Under the pieces are notes generated by a model that saw only the letters and a program-made list of their open reading frames with translations, had not been told where the DNA came from and did not search any database. From assembly GCA_048498995.1 (NCBI GenBank), contig JBEHWX010000159.1, positions 1-8,918 of the forward strand: a DNA stretch of 8,918 bases, in the 5' to 3' direction. The position numbers and the translations under genes were made by a program. This document shows, piece after piece, positions 1-6,166 of this stretch (positions within the stretch are counted from its first letter, which is position 1; each line of letters opens with the position of its first letter). This stretch comes from JBEHWX01 sp048498995. GTDB lineage: Bacteria; Bacteroidota; Ignavibacteria; OLB7.

Positions 1-249
1 GGTCTTGCTCTGGCCCCCCCCCCCTGCGCCGGCAAGGGCGGCCATCACTCCCTGCTGGAGCTGCAGGATCTCTCCGGCGTCGACCTCCCGATCCTTCCGG
101 ATCGCCTCGTCGATCGTTCGATGTGCCTTCAGTTCGCTCCTCAGCTCGGCATCCAGCGCCACGTTGATGAAGAACTCCTGCTCCTGGTCGGAGTTGAGCG
201 TGCCGTCGAGATAGGAGCGTATCAGCGCCTCGCGCTCGTTGCGGGTCAT
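1..249 (-). CDS. putative anti-sigma factor, N-terminal part (runs off the window)
   Basis: The 83 visible codons begin at the ATG at 249-247, which overlaps the TGA of the sigma-factor gene as ATGA, so the two are translationally coupled. The N-terminus (MTRNEREALIRSYLDGTL, then a DQEQEF segment and an acidic/Leu-rich helix ending ELRSELKAHR) resembles the start of membrane-anchored anti-sigma factors, where a short 'Y-x-DG-x-L ... F' helical module binds the sigma factor. No Cys or HxxxCxxC zinc motif is visible, so it would be a non-ZAS type. The membrane segment expected in such a protein would lie beyond the window edge. Residues around 76-79 are four glycines encoded by an 11-G run. Function rests on position next to the sigma gene plus weak sequence resemblance; a coupled protein of other function remains possible. 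Confidence 0.6.
   Translation of the reverse strand, partial: MTRNEREALIRSYLDGTLNSDQEQEFFINVALDAELRSELKAHRTIDEAIRKDREVDAGEILQLQQGVMAALAGAGGGGQSKT
14..24. repeat. 11-bp C/G homopolymer inside the anti-sigma-like gene
   Basis: There are eleven consecutive C on the + strand, read as G in the minus-strand coding sequence, where they encode consecutive Gly codons. Tracts of this length are prone to slippage in replication and to sequencing error. In the frame shown the gene stays open to the window edge. Confidence 0.9.
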
Positions 250-905
250 GTCGGGTCTCCGGAGCGTGTGTCGTCGTTGGAGCTTGCGTCGTTGGATTGT
301 CCGAGGTCGATCAGCGCGGCGATCATCCGTCCGAGCCGCGCGCGGGCGCGCCATGCCCGGGTTCGTATCGTCGATTCCTGTTCGCCGAGCATCTCGGCGA
401 TCTCATCGAAGCGGTAGCCGGAGTAGGCGTTCAGGATCAGCACCTCCCGCTGATCGAGCGGCAGCCGCTCCAGCGCGATCACCACCGCCTCCTCGAGCTC
501 GGTGAGCTCGCGTCCGCCGGCGCGGGGCTGGCGCCATTCCGGCACCTCCTCCAGCGGCAGATGATTCTTCCGGCTCCGGTTGTGGTTCAGGCAGAGATTC
601 CGCGTGATCCGTATCAGCAGTCCCAGCGGACTCTCCGGCGCCGGCTTCCCCTCGGAGCGGAAGCGGATGATCCGCTCCCAGACGTCCTGCATCAGGTCGC
701 GCGCCTGCGCCCGGTCGCCGAGGATCTTCGCGGCGTAGAGATAGAGTCGCGGAGCGTGCCGTCCCATGAGCTCGACGAAGGCGTCGTCATCGCCGCCGAG
801 GAAACGCTCGAACAGGGCTCTATCTTCCGATGGAGATCTGTTCGCCGTGCCGTTTCGCTCGTTCACGTCCTGTTCCGGTAGCAGTATGGAGCTGAGTCGG
901 TTCAT
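246..905 (-). CDS. RNA polymerase sigma-70 family, ECF-type sigma factor
   Basis: This 219-aa protein directs RNA polymerase to a specific promoter set. Region 2 spans about residues 30-100, including the core-binding/-10 helix RDLMQDVWERIIRF at 69-82. Region 4 spans about 136-195, with LERLPLDQREVLIL followed by a helix-turn-helix (YRFDEIAEMLGEQESTIRTR) for -35 recognition. No region 1.1 or 3 is present, which fits the ECF group, and length is near the usual 170-220. The start at 905 is chosen because GGAAG (916-912 on the minus strand) lies six bases upstream; the frame is also open far upstream, but that stretch is antisense to a secreted-protein gene. The stop overlaps the next start (ATGA, 249-246), placing it in an operon with a likely anti-sigma factor. 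It is transcribed divergently from the envelope gene pair at 1062, a plausible target. Confidence 0.9.
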   Translation of the reverse strand: MNRLSSILLPEQDVNERNGTANRSPSEDRALFERFLGGDDDAFVELMGRHAPRLYLYAAKILGDRAQARDLMQDVWERIIRFRSEGKPAPESPLGLLIRITRNLCLNHNRSRKNHLPLEEVPEWRQPRAGGRELTELEEAVVIALERLPLDQREVLILNAYSGYRFDEIAEMLGEQESTIRTRAWRARARLGRMIAALIDLGQSNDASSNDDTRSGDPT

Positions 906-1061
906 CGCTTGCTTCCGATCGTTCGTACGGTCAGGAGAGACACCGCGCGCGGCGACGGCGTCACCCGGCGAAAAAAGATTCTTCGAGGTGACATTCCGGC
1001 CGGGAGATCTGTCTTTCCTCGATATTCCCCTGACCAGTCTCTCGAGAGATTCCGTCGAGCC
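906..1061. promoter_or_regulatory. divergent control region between sigma gene and envelope operon
   Basis: These 156 bp separate two divergent start codons and must hold promoters for both directions. I see no convincing match to TAnnTTTG (Bacteroidota type) or to TTGACA/TATAAT. On the minus strand a GGAATGT followed by an AT-rich AATCTTTTTT lies upstream of the sigma gene and could be a weak ECF-like promoter, but the match is poor. A perfect palindrome sits at 1038-1049 (separate entry). Confidence 0.5.
1038..1049. promoter_or_regulatory. 12-bp perfect palindrome TCTCTCGAGAGA in the leader
   Basis: TCTCTC and GAGAGA are directly abutting inverted arms, ending 12 bases before the ATG at 1062. 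The 3' arm is also the only Shine-Dalgarno-like purine stretch (GAGAGA) ahead of that gene. It could therefore be a dimeric operator site. Alternatively, base pairing in the mRNA could mask the ribosome-binding site. Function is inferred from placement only. Confidence 0.4.
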
Positions 1062-2885
1062 ATGCCCCAGCGACGTCGCGCGATCATCCCACTTCTTCTC
1101 CTGCTCGCGCTGCTCTGCCTCGCGCCGCTCCGCCTTGCGCCGCTCTGCCTCGTCGGCGGCGCCGATGGCCGGGCGCCCGATACGGTATCGACGCGGCCGG
1201 CGACGCCCGTCACGATCCCCCTCGACGCCGGCGTCATTGGCGCCGTCGCGGAGGCCGATACCGCCGGCGTGCTTCAGCTGCGGGTTCACGATATCGATGT
1301 CGGCACCCTTGCGCCCGGCGCCTGCCTCCGCGACTCCTTCACGATCGAAAACATCGGCACCACGCCGCTCGACCTCGATGGGGTCTACCCGATCGACAAC
1401 GACCGCGGCTGGGTAACGATCCTGGGAGGGGGCGGAGCCACCCAGCTTCCGAAGCGCCGCTTCATCCAGCTCGTCTTCACCTTCTGCTCGGTCGATACCG
1501 GGTGCGCCATGGTCCGACTCGTCGTCGTTGCCGGCCGGCAGCGGGATACCGTGACGGTCCGCGGCTGCGCCGGGAAGCCGGGCACGCTCCTTGGTATCGA
1601 CACGCTCGACTTCGGAACTGTCGCGGCCGGCGCGCCGACGGCCGGCGCCTACACTCTCCGCGCCCCCCCTGGAGCGCGCCTCATCGGCATTCAGCGGATC
1701 GAAGGGGATCGCTTCGAGATCCCCGTGACGATCCCTTCCGGAGGGATGCCGCTTCCGACCGGCTCCACCGATCTCAGGGTCGTCTTCACGCCGGTCGTCA
1801 CCGGCCGGAGCGTGGCCCGCTTCCGCGTCGTGCTCGACGGCGGCTGGCGGGAGCTCGTCGCGATCGGAATCGGCGGCGTCGATTCGATCGAGGTCGATCC
1901 GGCGGTGCTCGAGTTCGGCCGGGTGCGGCCGGGAGCGCGACGCGATCTTCCGGTCGAGCTTCACAACGCCGGACTCCTTCCGGTGCCGATCCGGGAGCTC
2001 CGGTTCGGACACCCGGCGTTCGCGCTCGCGCCGGGGGAGCCCTCCTCGTTCACGCTCGCGCCGGACGAGCGCCGATCGCTCCGCGTCAGGCTCTCGGCCG
2101 ATAGCGCCGCGGCCGACGGCACCGAGCTTCTGGATATCGCCGCCCTGCGCTTCGGCGATGGCGACGGGTCGGCCACGATCGTGCTCCATGCGCGGGTGGC
2201 GGCTCCGGTGGATCACCTTCTGTGGCTCGACACCGCGTTGGCGAGCGTGGGGGATATCGTCACGCTCCGGCTGCATTGCGCGCCCCCGCTTCTGGAGGAG
2301 GATGATGTTCGGGAGATCGCGCTCCGGCTTCCCCTTTCGCCGTCGTCGCTCGATCCGCTCGACGTGGTGGCGGAGCCGGGGAGCGGCGCAACCGTCGCGC
2401 TCGACCGCGGGGAGGATTCGAGCGTGACGATCACGATCACGGCCGGCGGCGGGACGATCGTTGGGGATCGGCTGGGAGGGCTTCGGCTGCGGGGACTCTC
2501 GACGGCGCCGCCGGAAACTGTGCTGATGCCGGAGCTGCTCCGACCGATCCTTTCGGGCGTCGACGTCGTCTGCCGTCCCGGCGCGCTCCTGCTGACCGGG
2601 TGCGGCATCGGCGCCGGCTTCGGCATGACACGGCGCGTCCAGGTACGCTCCATCTCGGCCGGCCCCGGCGCCATCGTGATCGCCTATACCGCGCCGGCCG
2701 GCATCGCCGGCATCACCGATATCGTCGATCTCCGTGGCCGCGTGGTTCTCCGTCGGACGCTGCCGGCGGGGGATGGAAGCGAACGGATCGAGCTGCTGCC
2801 GACGGGAGAGTTGATGCCGGGGTTCTATCTCGTTCGCGTCATCGTGGCCGATGACGCGGCGGTCATTCCGGTGGTGATGCCATGA
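1062..2885 (+). CDS. secreted protein with HYDIN/choice-of-anchor-D-like repeats and T9SS-type C-terminal domain
   Basis: This is a 607-aa exported protein. The ATG at 1062 is preferred over the upstream in-frame ATG at 909 because it opens a classic signal peptide: MPQRRR, then a Leu-rich core, with cleavage near residue 33. Three beta-sandwich repeats follow at about 70-170, 175-272 and 275-380, each opening with the 'D-F-G-x-V/L-x-P/A-G' signature of choice-of-anchor-D/HYDIN domains (DIDVGTLAPGA, LDFGTVAAGA, LEFGRVRPGA). Residues about 385-500 (ALASVGDIVTLRL onward) look cohesin-like. The last 80 residues (IVDLRGRVVLRR ... GELMPGFYLVRVI) resemble the type IX secretion sorting domain, which is normally cleaved when the protein is attached to or released from the cell surface. 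No catalytic motif is seen, so a structural or adhesive role is likely. The stop overlaps the next gene as ATGA (2882-2885). Confidence 0.85.
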   Translation: MPQRRRAIIPLLLLLALLCLAPLRLAPLCLVGGADGRAPDTVSTRPATPVTIPLDAGVIGAVAEADTAGVLQLRVHDIDVGTLAPGACLRDSFTIENIGTTPLDLDGVYPIDNDRGWVTILGGGGATQLPKRRFIQLVFTFCSVDTGCAMVRLVVVAGRQRDTVTVRGCAGKPGTLLGIDTLDFGTVAAGAPTAGAYTLRAPPGARLIGIQRIEGDRFEIPVTIPSGGMPLPTGSTDLRVVFTPVVTGRSVARFRVVLDGGWRELVAIGIGGVDSIEVDPAVLEFGRVRPGARRDLPVELHNAGLLPVPIRELRFGHPAFALAPGEPSSFTLAPDERRSLRVRLSADSAAADGTELLDIAALRFGDGDGSATIVLHARVAAPVDHLLWLDTALASVGDIVTLRLHCAPPLLEEDDVREIALRLPLSPSSLDPLDVVAEPGSGATVALDRGEDSSVTITITAGGGTIVGDRLGGLRLRGLSTAPPETVLMPELLRPILSGVDVVCRPGALLLTGCGIGAGFGMTRRVQVRSISAGPGAIVIAYTAPAGIAGITDIVDLRGRVVLRRTLPAGDGSERIELLPTGELMPGFYLVRVIVADDAAVIPVVMP

Positions 2886-4771
2886 CGGCGCGCGCGGGGC
2901 GACGGTCCGGGGGCGGAAGGAAGCCATGTGCGGCAACGACGCGCGCTCTGTTGCGTCTCGCTCTGCTCCTCGGCGCGGCGCGGAGCGCGTCGGCGCAGTC
3001 GATGACGCTCCTCCCCGCGATCGCCGGCGGCATCGAGGCGGGGACCATCACCTCCACCTTCACCCGGCACGACGCGACGGATATCTGCGGCACCTTCGAC
3101 GGCGGGATCAACCGGGACGCCTGGATCGGCGGCGAGCTCGGCATGCCGGGGCTGCTCCCCGGCCGGTTCGATCTGCGGGGCTCGCTCGGGGTGGTACTGC
3201 GCGGCGGGAGCTTCACCGGCGAGATGGCGCCGCTGCTGATCCAGGGAGATGACGTACGCCGCCAGGTGGTGGAGGTGGCGCACGAGGAGCATTACCGGTT
3301 CACGGAGTACCGGCTGCGCTGCGAGGTCACCGCCGGCACGGCGCTCTTCGGCGCGGCGTGGGTCGGCATCGGCCCCTGGGTGGAGTATCGCATCGGCACG
3401 CGATCGGAGCAGGTGGACAGCATCACCGATCCGCTCTACCGCTTTCCCGGCGGCCTCCGCGTGGTGCCGGTGCCGGACGGAGCGCGTCCCGCGCTGGCGC
3501 GCCTCGGCGGCGGGCTGGTCGCCTCGGTCGAGCTTGCCGGCACGCGGGGAGCCTGGAGCGTTACCCCCCGGCTGCAGCTCCGCGCGAGCCTCCTGCCGGG
3601 GGGCGCCGATCAGCTCCGGCGGGGCTTCGACGTGGGAGTCGGCATCCGCGTCGCCGTTCCCGCCGGCCCCGGCGAGAGCCCGTCCGCTCCACTCCCTCCC
3701 CAGCATGACGCTCCCGATTCCTCCGCGGCTCCGCCGGCTTCACCGCGTCCGCTGGCGGCGGCGATTGCCCTGCGCGTGGCGGAAGCGAAGGGGGGAGCTT
3801 CGCCGGCCGCCTCCGTCGAGATCCGCGCGACCCGGCGGATCGACCTGGTCCATCTCGACCCGACGATCCGCCTCGACGCCGCCGGCGAGATCGCCTCGGC
3901 GGATCTGCTTCCGCTGGATCGGACGAGGGCCGGGCGGTTCATGCCCGATTCGCTGGAGGGGAGCGCGCCGGAGCTCTACCGCCGGCATCTGCTGAACGTG
4001 ATCGGCCGCCGCCTCGCCGCCGGCGCGGGGGCGAGGCTGAGCCTCCGGATCATGCCGGGAGACCCCGCGGCCGATCGGGGCGCGGCGATGATCCGATCGT
4101 ATATCCATGATGTCTGGGGAATCGAGGAGTCGAGGCTGGGCGTGGAGCGCGTGCCCGGCATGCCCCGGCGCGTCGTGACGCTCGCCGCCGATTCGGCCGC
4201 CATCCTCGCGCCGCTGCGCGCCGAGCGGGTCGCGGCCGCGGTCGATCCTCCTCCGGTGGAGATCGATCCGACCATGAGCGGAGACCGGATCGCGGGTTGG
4301 GAGATCTTCATCCGTCACGGCGCGCGGTTGCTGGCCCGGCTCACCAGCGATGGCGGCGGCGGGCGGCGGCTCCGTTGGGCCATCGCCGCCGACGACACGC
4401 TTCCGCTCCCCCTGGTTGCCACGCTCGTTGTGCGGGACTCGGCCGGACACCAGGCGGCCGCGTCCGACAGCATTCCGCTGGTGATCCGGCGCCGCGAGTG
4501 GAGCAGAGTCCGCCGGATCGGCGCCGGTGTCGAGGCGGTCACCCTCACGCTCGCGGCCGGCGACGACCGGGACGCCGAAACGCTGGCGCGGGAGGGGGAG
4601 GAGCTTCGCGCGCTCGCGGACCAGGCGGTGCCGGGGGCGCGGCCGAGCGTCGTTATCCCGGCTGGTCCCGCCGCCACGGCGCGCGCCACGAGGGTTCGCG
4701 CGGCGCTGGAGGAGCTGTTCGGCCAGCGGGGCATGCCCGTTCCGGAGGTGACCATCGAAGCACCGCGATGA
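2882..4771 (+). CDS. envelope protein: N-terminal beta-barrel-like region plus degenerate OmpA-like domains
   Basis: This 629-aa protein starts at an ATG overlapping the previous stop (ATGA). A long basic n-region precedes the hydrophobic core RALLRLALLLGAA and cleavage after ARSASA (residue 38). Residues about 40-258 alternate polar and hydrophobic strands rich in Gly and aromatic residues, as in outer-membrane barrels. A Pro/Ala/Ser linker covers 261-292. Residues about 310-435 follow an OmpA-like fold (LLNVIGRRLAAGAGARLSLRI, then IRSYIHDVWGIEESRLGV), and RRVVTLAADSAAILAPL matches the usual end of that module. Residues 455-535 form an Ig-like segment, and 548-629 a second OmpA-like but eroded module. 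The usual LSxxRA segment with the peptidoglycan-contacting Arg is missing from the first module, so cell-wall binding is doubtful. It probably works with the T9SS-type protein encoded just upstream. No specific function can be named. Confidence 0.75.
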   Translation: MTARAGRRSGGGRKPCAATTRALLRLALLLGAARSASAQSMTLLPAIAGGIEAGTITSTFTRHDATDICGTFDGGINRDAWIGGELGMPGLLPGRFDLRGSLGVVLRGGSFTGEMAPLLIQGDDVRRQVVEVAHEEHYRFTEYRLRCEVTAGTALFGAAWVGIGPWVEYRIGTRSEQVDSITDPLYRFPGGLRVVPVPDGARPALARLGGGLVASVELAGTRGAWSVTPRLQLRASLLPGGADQLRRGFDVGVGIRVAVPAGPGESPSAPLPPQHDAPDSSAAPPASPRPLAAAIALRVAEAKGGASPAASVEIRATRRIDLVHLDPTIRLDAAGEIASADLLPLDRTRAGRFMPDSLEGSAPELYRRHLLNVIGRRLAAGAGARLSLRIMPGDPAADRGAAMIRSYIHDVWGIEESRLGVERVPGMPRRVVTLAADSAAILAPLRAERVAAAVDPPPVEIDPTMSGDRIAGWEIFIRHGARLLARLTSDGGGGRRLRWAIAADDTLPLPLVATLVVRDSAGHQAAASDSIPLVIRRREWSRVRRIGAGVEAVTLTLAAGDDRDAETLAREGEELRALADQAVPGARPSVVIPAGPAATARATRVRAALEELFGQRGMPVPEVTIEAPR

Positions 4772-4836
4772 GCGCCGCGATGAGCGCCGGCGCGCGCGAT
4801 GGCGGAGGGTGAGGGGCGCGCGGGTTATCTTGCGCG
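4772..4836. other. short intergenic spacer with 12-bp direct repeat
   Basis: CCGCGATGAGCG occurs twice in tandem (4763-4774 and 4775-4786), the first copy spanning the stop codon of the envelope gene. A GCGCCGGCGC palindrome follows at 4784-4793. There is no T-run, so this is not a canonical intrinsic terminator. The promoter-like element just before the HAD gene is listed separately. Confidence 0.5.
4827..4834 (+). promoter_or_regulatory. candidate -10/-7 element TATCTTGC immediately upstream of the HAD gene
   Basis: TATCTTGC ends two bases before the ATG at 4837. It resembles the Bacteroidota TAnnTTTG element and also the TANNNT -10 box, and either would place the transcription start at or within a few bases of the ATG. 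There is no Shine-Dalgarno at normal spacing; the nearest GGAGGG is 27 bases upstream and would lie outside such a transcript. A leaderless or near-leaderless mRNA is therefore possible. Confidence 0.4.
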
Positions 4837-5535
4837 ATGCGATACGACGGCGTTCTCTTCGATCTGTTCGGCACGCTCGTTCCGCCGTTCCGGCGACGGG
4901 AGCACGAGGCGGCGATCCGGCGCTGCGCCGGGCATCTCGGCATCGATCCCGAGGAGTGCCATCGCGGCTGGACCGGGAGTTACCGGCCGCGGATCGGCGG
5001 CCGGATCGCGAGCGTCGAGGAGAACTTCGCCCTGATCCTGCGGCATCTCGGCCATCCGGCCGATGACCGCCTGCTGGCCGGCGCCGCGGAGATCTACCGG
5101 GCGCATTCGATCGAGGGACTCGCACCGCTCGACGGCGCCCTCGAGCTGCTCGACACGCTCCGCGCGCGCGGACTCCGGATCGGCCTGGTGAGCAACTGCG
5201 CGCCGGACATCCCGGAGATCTGGGAACGGACCTCCCTCGCCCCGCGCTTCGATCACTGCGCCTTCAGTTGCCGGATCGGCATCGTCAAGCCCCTGCCCGG
5301 GATCTACCGCGCCGCGCTCGACGCGCTCGATCTGGCGCCGGAGCGGACGCTCTACATCGGCGACGGCAGCGACGACGAGCTCTCCGGCGCCGCGCGCTGC
5401 GGCATGGATCCGGTGCTCGTGGCCGCCGATCTTTCGAATACCTACGACGCGCGGCGGAACGACGTGGAAGAGTGGCGGGGACGAAGGATCGGAAAGATCA
5501 TCGAGGCGATCCCGCTGATCGAGGAGGAGAGATGA
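4837..5535 (+). CDS. HAD-superfamily hydrolase
   Basis: This 232-aa cytoplasmic enzyme has all four HAD motifs. Motif I is FDLFGTL with nucleophile Asp9, motif II is GLVSN with Ser119, motif III is Lys151 in IVKPLPGIY, and motif IV is YIGDGSDDELSGA with acidic residues at 176, 179 and 180. An alpha-helical cap occupies about residues 16-95 (type C1). Asp+2 of motif I, the general acid/base of HAD phosphatases, is Phe11; an aromatic there is typical of the L-2-haloacid-dehalogenase-like branch and of many uncharacterised members, so phosphatase activity should not be assumed. The substrate is unknown. An in-frame TGA at 4810 leaves 4837 as the only ATG start. The stop overlaps a micro-ORF (ATGA, 5532-5535), and the gene is probably cotranscribed with the downstream DinB-like gene. 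Confidence 0.9.
   Translation: MRYDGVLFDLFGTLVPPFRRREHEAAIRRCAGHLGIDPEECHRGWTGSYRPRIGGRIASVEENFALILRHLGHPADDRLLAGAAEIYRAHSIEGLAPLDGALELLDTLRARGLRIGLVSNCAPDIPEIWERTSLAPRFDHCAFSCRIGIVKPLPGIYRAALDALDLAPERTLYIGDGSDDELSGAARCGMDPVLVAADLSNTYDARRNDVEEWRGRRIGKIIEAIPLIEEER
5522..5527 (+). promoter_or_regulatory. strong Shine-Dalgarno AGGAGG at the end of the HAD gene
   Basis: This is a perfect AGGAGG within the last codons of the HAD gene. It lies four bases before the ATG at 5532 and seven bases before the ATG at 5535. It is the best ribosome-binding site in the window. It does not precede any long reading frame directly, which is the main argument that the micro-ORF is translated. Confidence 0.7.
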
Positions 5536-5612
5536 TGCTCCGACGAGAGCCGTTCGCCGGCGTCGCCGCATGCCCATACACAGTACGCTCACATTCACGC
5601 GACACGACATGA
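5532..5612 (+). CDS. 26-codon micro-ORF bridging the HAD and DinB-like genes
   Basis: This short frame starts at ATG 5532 (or the adjacent ATG 5535) and ends at TGA 5610-5612, encoding 26 residues that begin MMLRREPF and end SRDTT. It overlaps the HAD stop as ATGA at one end and the DinB-like start as ATGA (5609-5612) at the other, and it is preceded by a perfect AGGAGG. The peptide has no signal, membrane segment or recognisable motif. Its likeliest role is as a coupling leader that delivers terminating ribosomes to the DinB-like start, which has no Shine-Dalgarno of its own. It could instead be a chance frame. Translation is inferred from signals, not shown. Confidence 0.5.
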   Translation: MMLRREPFAGVAACPYTVRSHSRDTT

Positions 5613-6154
5613 CCGAGACCACACACACGCACGTCAGCCGTCCCACCCCCGACGAATGCTCCTCCTATCACTGGGAGTATGTGCGGAAGGTTCCCGAGGG
5701 GGATCTGATCGCGATCCTCGCCGAGCAGGCCGAGGCCACGGCCGCCCTGTTCGAGGGGCTTGCCGACGAGCAGGGAATGCATCGTTATGCTCCGGAGAAA
5801 TGGAGCGTGAAGGAGTTGCTCGGCCATCTGGTCGACACCGAGCGGATCATGGCGTTCCGCTGCCTGTCGATCGCGCGCGGCGAGCGGGCGGATCTTCCGG
5901 GGTTCGATGAGGATGCCTACGTGGCGGCGGCGGGATTCGATCGTCGGGAGCTGGCCGACATGGTGGCGGAGTTCCGGACGGTTCGCGCCGCCACGCTCGC
6001 GCTCCTGCGGGGGCTCGACGACGAAGCGCTCAGGCGTCGCGGGAGCGCCAACGGCTTCACGGTGAGCGCGCGCGCCGCCGCCTACATCATCGCCGGCCAC
6101 GAGCTGCATCATCGCGGCATCCTGATCGATCGCTACGGCCTCGGCCGCGCCTGA
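5609..6154 (+). CDS. DinB/YfiT-like (DinB_2) family putative metal-dependent protein
   Basis: This 181-aa protein of the DinB/YfiT-like four-helix-bundle family matches the usual length of about 150-180. The putative metal site uses His73 in LLGHLVDTER and the C-terminal pair His164/His168 in AGHELHHRGIL, a typical H-x3-H. Other family features include APEKWSVKELLGHL, the W-S/T-x-x-E/L start of helix 2. Relatives include thiol-dependent transferases and many uncharacterised stress proteins; they are unrelated to E. coli DinB (DNA polymerase IV) despite the name. The ATG at 5609 is favoured over an in-frame ATG at 5570 because it overlaps the stop of the translated-looking micro-ORF and because the family N-terminus (RPTPDE ... 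YVRKVPEGD) fits the shorter form. Neither start has a Shine-Dalgarno. The substrate is unknown. Confidence 0.85.
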   Translation: MTETTHTHVSRPTPDECSSYHWEYVRKVPEGDLIAILAEQAEATAALFEGLADEQGMHRYAPEKWSVKELLGHLVDTERIMAFRCLSIARGERADLPGFDEDAYVAAAGFDRRELADMVAEFRTVRAATLALLRGLDDEALRRRGSANGFTVSARAAAYIIAGHELHHRGILIDRYGLGRA

Positions 6155-6166
6155 TGCCGCGATGCC

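Noticed and set aside
906..2936. Long minus-strand open frame upstream of and continuous with the sigma-factor gene
   Set aside because: It is rich in Arg, Asp and Ala without family features and lies antisense to a gene with a signal peptide and repeated domains. GC-rich DNA commonly leaves such antisense frames open. Only the last 219 codons are a real gene.
3740..5125. Long minus-strand open frame across the OmpA-like and HAD genes
   Set aside because: Low-complexity Arg/Pro/Gly composition, spans two good plus-strand genes and shows no motif.
5570..5608. Longer N-terminus for the DinB-like protein starting at ATG 5570
   Set aside because: No ribosome-binding site, the extra 13 residues are not family-like, and the ATG at 5609 overlaps the micro-ORF stop as ATGA.
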